Shown: positions 6,052-8,581 of the stretch, one piece after another
Layout: each line of letters opens with the position of its first letter
Position numbering within the stretch: the stretch's first letter is position 1
Origin: Bacillota bacterium
GTDB taxonomy: Bacteria > Bacillota > UBA4882 > JAAYXC01
Length of the DNA stretch: 8,581 bases
Assembly: GCA_012516115.1 (NCBI GenBank)
Contig: JAAYXC010000173.1
Coordinates: 1 to 8,581 of the forward strand
Reading direction: 5' to 3'
Notes under the pieces: model-generated
Told to the model about the DNA's origin: nothing
Databases searched by the model: none
What the model saw: the letters and a program-made list of their open reading frames with translations, nothing else
Made by a program: the position numbers and the translations under genes

Positions 6052-7395
6052 TTGGTAGAGGAAATCCCGCTCCCCGACCACGTTGACGTAGTGCCGAATC
6101 CCATATGCCACCCCGGTGGTCGGCTGCAGCTGCAGGCTCGCATGCTGCCACAGGGTGCAACTTTCCGTGCCGTCCAAGGTGGCCACCGGATAACAGGCCC
6201 CTTCGCAATCGAGCATCCGGGCCCGTTCCAAGGCCTTTGGGAGGGTCCGGTACCTGAACTCCAGCAGATTACGGGCGGCAGCGGGGTTGGTGAACAAATA
6301 GAAAGGCAGGCAATAGATCTCGGTATCCCAAAAGGCATGACCGTTATAGGCCTCGCCGGTCAACCCCTTGGCCCCTATGTTCAGCGAGGGGTCGGTGCCG
6401 TGGTACGTCTGGTGGAGCTGGAAGATGCAATAGCGGATTCCCTGCTGGTTGGCGGGGTCACCTTCGATGACGAGGTCCGAATTCCGCCAGACCTCTTGCC
6501 AGTATTCGTCCTGTAAGGCCAGGGCCTCTTCGTACCCCATGATAAGGTGTGCTCGGGCCGCTGCCACTCCCGCCGCCCAGACCTCATCGACCGTCTTTTC
6601 GGGCCGCTTCTCCGCATGGAGAAAGACCGTTTTATCCAGATGAGACGCCACGCCTTCCGCCAGGGGCAGGTCCAGATCCACCCCGATGTACTTCTCGCCG
6701 ACCACCGGGACTTCGTTCATCGTGACCCCGGGGCCGTGGAACCGAAACCCGGCGTAGACCTTATGCCCGCTTTTTTGCGTCCGGCCCAGAATCCCTACGA
6801 TCCCCTCGGCGATCCCTTTGTGCGGACACGACCAGAAATTGATCCCGGCCGTTTCATGCAAAGGCGAAAAATCGAGGCCCATCCGGACCCGGATTCTCCC
6901 GTGGAAATTAAGCGGTTTCAGCACGATGCGCTGAAAACCCATCTGCGGTCGGACCATGCTCAGAAAACGGGTGAAACCGACTTCCAGACGCCGGCCGGTC
7001 GCCGTGCACCACACGAACGAGCGCTCCAAACGACCGTGCCGCAGGTCCAGGACGCGCCGGAAGTTCTCGTAGCGGGAATGGGCCAGATCCAGTACCTCGC
7101 CGTCTAAGACCAGGCGGGTGGAAAGCCAGTCGAGCGTATTGACCATGAAACACACCCGGTCGGAGATCCCTTTATACGGCGGTTTGGGTGTCCGCTGTTC
7201 TTCGTAGATCCCGTTGATATAACTGCCGACCAGGCGATCCCCGCTGTAACCTTCTTCAAAATACCCCCGTACCCCCATATATTCGTTGGCGAGGGAAAAG
7301 ATCGATTCCGAGATCCGGCCCCGCGCAGGGTCGAAACCTTCTTCAATGATCTTCCATGGATCGATCTGGTAATAAGTATCGGCCACCTTGGCCAC
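6040..7395 (-). CDS. GH65 disaccharide phosphorylase, N-terminal part (kojibiose/trehalose/maltose phosphorylase family)
   Basis: This 451-aa frame holds the N-terminal beta-sandwich domain (about residues 1-270), the linker and the first half of the (alpha/alpha)6 barrel. Family marks are ESIFSLANEYMGVRGYFEEGY (30-50), the substrate-binding loop GAKGLTGEAYNGHAFWDTEIY (341-361), and CTLWQHASLQLQPTTGVAYGI (413-433), which aligns with the loop that helps set disaccharide specificity. The intact family enzyme phosphorolyses an alpha-glucobiose with inversion to beta-glucose 1-phosphate plus glucose. The frame stops at TAG after YQKGA and continues in the same frame as a 317-aa C-terminal half, giving 769 residues if read through, the normal size for GH65 phosphorylases. 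The start is GTG, with AAAGGA ten bases upstream. It lies 39 bp after the LacI-type gene. Conservation on both sides of the TAG argues against old decay. A database may label it a pseudogene. Confidence 0.87.
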   Translation of the reverse strand: MAKVADTYYQIDPWKIIEEGFDPARGRISESIFSLANEYMGVRGYFEEGYSGDRLVGSYINGIYEEQRTPKPPYKGISDRVCFMVNTLDWLSTRLVLDGEVLDLAHSRYENFRRVLDLRHGRLERSFVWCTATGRRLEVGFTRFLSMVRPQMGFQRIVLKPLNFHGRIRVRMGLDFSPLHETAGINFWSCPHKGIAEGIVGILGRTQKSGHKVYAGFRFHGPGVTMNEVPVVGEKYIGVDLDLPLAEGVASHLDKTVFLHAEKRPEKTVDEVWAAGVAAARAHLIMGYEEALALQDEYWQEVWRNSDLVIEGDPANQQGIRYCIFQLHQTYHGTDPSLNIGAKGLTGEAYNGHAFWDTEIYCLPFYLFTNPAAARNLLEFRYRTLPKALERARMLDCEGACYPVATLDGTESCTLWQHASLQLQPTTGVAYGIRHYVNVVGERDFLYQKGA

Positions 7396-7434
7396 GTCAA
7401 TCCCGTCCTTTCTCCGACCGTTCCCACCGGGCGC

Positions 7435-8535
7435 TCAGGGCCGGGGAAGCCATTGGGCAACCCCCCGGTTGGCGCCACACGAACCCCGGACCACCAGCCG
7501 GTTGGCGGAAATGCAGACGCGCTTTTCCACTCCTTCCCGCCGGCACTGGGCCAGCAACATCTCCGCGGCCTTCTCGCCCAGTTCCCGGATGGGGTAGTGG
7601 ATGGTGGTCAGGCCCGGTTCCACATAAGCCGCCAGCTCGATATCGTCGATGCCCATGATGGCGATATCGTCCGGCACCCGCATCCCCAACATCCGGGCCG
7701 CGCGCATGGCGCCGAGGGCCATCCGGTCGTTGGCGGCGATGAGGGCGGTGGGCATTTTCTTCTGCTTGAACATCTCCACGAAGGCCTCATAGCCGCTGCT
7801 CTCTTCGTAATTGCCCCGGAAGACGAGATGCGGGGAAAGCCCCTTGGCCTTCATGGCTTCCTTAAAGCCGCGCAATCGCTCGGGGCCGCTGAAGAGCTGT
7901 TCCGAACCGGTGATAAACCCGATCTCCCGGTGCCCCAGGTTGGTGAGGTGCATGACGGCCCGGGCGGCCGCATCGGCGTTATCGGCCCATACAGTGGGCA
8001 CCTCCAGGTCGGGGACCACCATCTCGGTGAGGACGAAGGGGTGCTCGCGTAACCCAGGGGTCCGGCGAAACTCCTCGATCAGCTCTTCATCCAGATGGGC
8101 CACGTTGATCACCGCTCCCTCGATCCGGTGCGTCCGGACCAACTGGATGATCTCCTGCAACCCGCCCTCGATCACCGAGACGAGTAACCGCCAGCCGTTG
8201 ACCCGGAACTTCTCTTCCACCGTGGCCAAGAGGATCTGGGTGAAGGGATCGGCCAAGAGGTTCCGGATGGGCTGGGCAAAACGTTTGGGATTCACCACCA
8301 GAAACCCCAGGGTATCGACCCTCTGGGTGGCCAGCGCCCGGGCCACCGCGTCGGGGGCATACCCCAGTTCTTCGATGGCTTTAAGGACCTTGGCCCGTGT
8401 CTTCTCGCTGACCAGCGGACTGTTGTTTAAGACCCTGGAAATGGTGGCCTGGGAAAGATTCAGGGCCTTGGCCAATTTGGCGCTGGTGAGCTTCTCCGCC
8501 AGTTCAACCACCTCCCGGTGCCGAAGTCTGGTCAT
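7435..8535 (-). CDS. LacI-family transcriptional regulator of the disaccharide operon
   Basis: This is a DNA-binding repressor, probably controlling the GH65/pgmB genes just downstream in response to a sugar or sugar phosphate. At 366 aa it is slightly longer than the usual 330-345. The helix-turn-helix is at about 17-37 (TSAKLAKALNLSQATISRVLNN), followed by SEKTRAKVLKAIEELGY (43-59) and a hinge helix PDAVARALA (61-69). The rest is a periplasmic-binding-protein-like effector domain, with family stretches LGHREIGFITG, RLRGFKEAMKAKGL, ALIAANDRMALGAM and IMGIDDIELAAYVEPGLTTI. Most LacI proteins begin only a few residues before the HTH; here about 15 extra residues precede it and about 14 follow the usual VVRGSC end. 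The ATG at 8535 is the first start after an in-frame stop, but its ribosome binding site is weak. The gene ends 39 bp before the GH65 start, so they are probably co-transcribed and autoregulated (inference). Confidence 0.92.
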   Translation of the reverse strand: MTRLRHREVVELAEKLTSAKLAKALNLSQATISRVLNNSPLVSEKTRAKVLKAIEELGYAPDAVARALATQRVDTLGFLVVNPKRFAQPIRNLLADPFTQILLATVEEKFRVNGWRLLVSVIEGGLQEIIQLVRTHRIEGAVINVAHLDEELIEEFRRTPGLREHPFVLTEMVVPDLEVPTVWADNADAAARAVMHLTNLGHREIGFITGSEQLFSGPERLRGFKEAMKAKGLSPHLVFRGNYEESSGYEAFVEMFKQKKMPTALIAANDRMALGAMRAARMLGMRVPDDIAIMGIDDIELAAYVEPGLTTIHYPIRELGEKAAEMLLAQCRREGVEKRVCISANRLVVRGSCGANRGVAQWLPRP

Positions 8536-8565
8536 CGTGTCCCAGACGCGCTCCGCTTTTTCCGA

Positions 8566-8577
8566 TGAATATGTTCA
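8566..8577. promoter_or_regulatory. Possible operator or -10 region upstream of the LacI-type gene
   Basis: TGAATATGTTCA is an imperfect 12-bp palindrome (TGAA/TTCA arms) 30 bp upstream of the regulator start. On the - strand it includes CATATT, four of six matches to a -10 box. Any -35 element would lie beyond the window. Autoregulatory LacI operators are often found at such a place, but the arms are short and AT-rich, so this is only a candidate. Confidence 0.2.
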
Positions 8578-8581
8578 CCGC

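Noticed and set aside
1..8581. Insertion sequences, CRISPR repeats, tRNA or rRNA genes, attachment sites
   Set aside because: No transposase, regularly spaced repeats, cloverleaf with CCA-type 3' end, or rRNA core sequence was seen on either strand.

Overview
The window looks like a chromosomal stretch of a GC-rich, Gram-positive-type bacterium, most likely a thermophilic or anaerobic clostridial Firmicute (Moorella/Ammonifex-like). This assignment is inference. It rests on purine-rich AGGAGG-type ribosome binding sites, GTG starts, tight operons with short overlaps, a PyrE with a C-terminal cysteine cluster, and a LacI/GH65/beta-phosphoglucomutase sugar cassette. No mobile element, tRNA, rRNA or CRISPR array is visible.

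Layout. (1) Positions 4-2165, + strand: ilvB and ilvN, the two subunits of acetolactate synthase, overlapping by 4 bp (ATGA). A strong intrinsic terminator at 2219-2242 closes the unit. (2) Positions 2229-4073, - strand: a pyrF-pyrE-purE operon, giving the last two steps of UMP synthesis plus one purine step. It runs convergently into ilvBN, and the ilvBN terminator lies partly inside the 3' end of purE. (3) Positions 4074-4425: about 350 bp without a credible gene. It holds the terminator of the next operon and several strong, partly mutually exclusive inverted repeats, which suggest a structured leader or small RNA. (4) Positions 4426-8535, - strand: a sugar-use operon in the transcribed order LacI-family repressor, GH65 disaccharide phosphorylase, beta-phosphoglucomutase, terminator.

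How the genes work together. The GH65 enzyme would split an alpha-glucobiose (kojibiose, nigerose, trehalose or maltose type) with phosphate to beta-glucose 1-phosphate and glucose. PgmB would convert beta-glucose 1-phosphate to glucose 6-phosphate, and the LacI protein would sense the sugar. No transporter is in the window. IlvBN feeds branched-chain amino acid synthesis, and pyrFE/purE feed nucleotide synthesis.

Most notable point. The GH65 gene is interrupted by a single in-frame TAG at 6040-6042, where relatives usually have a Glu codon. Both halves are otherwise well conserved. The TAG is followed directly by ATG and preceded by an AAGGAG-type ribosome binding site at ideal spacing, so the gene could be a fresh nonsense mutation, a sequencing error, or a naturally split two-chain enzyme made by termination-reinitiation. 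Second is the structured intergenic region upstream of pyrF. Third is the terminator embedded in the purE 3' end.
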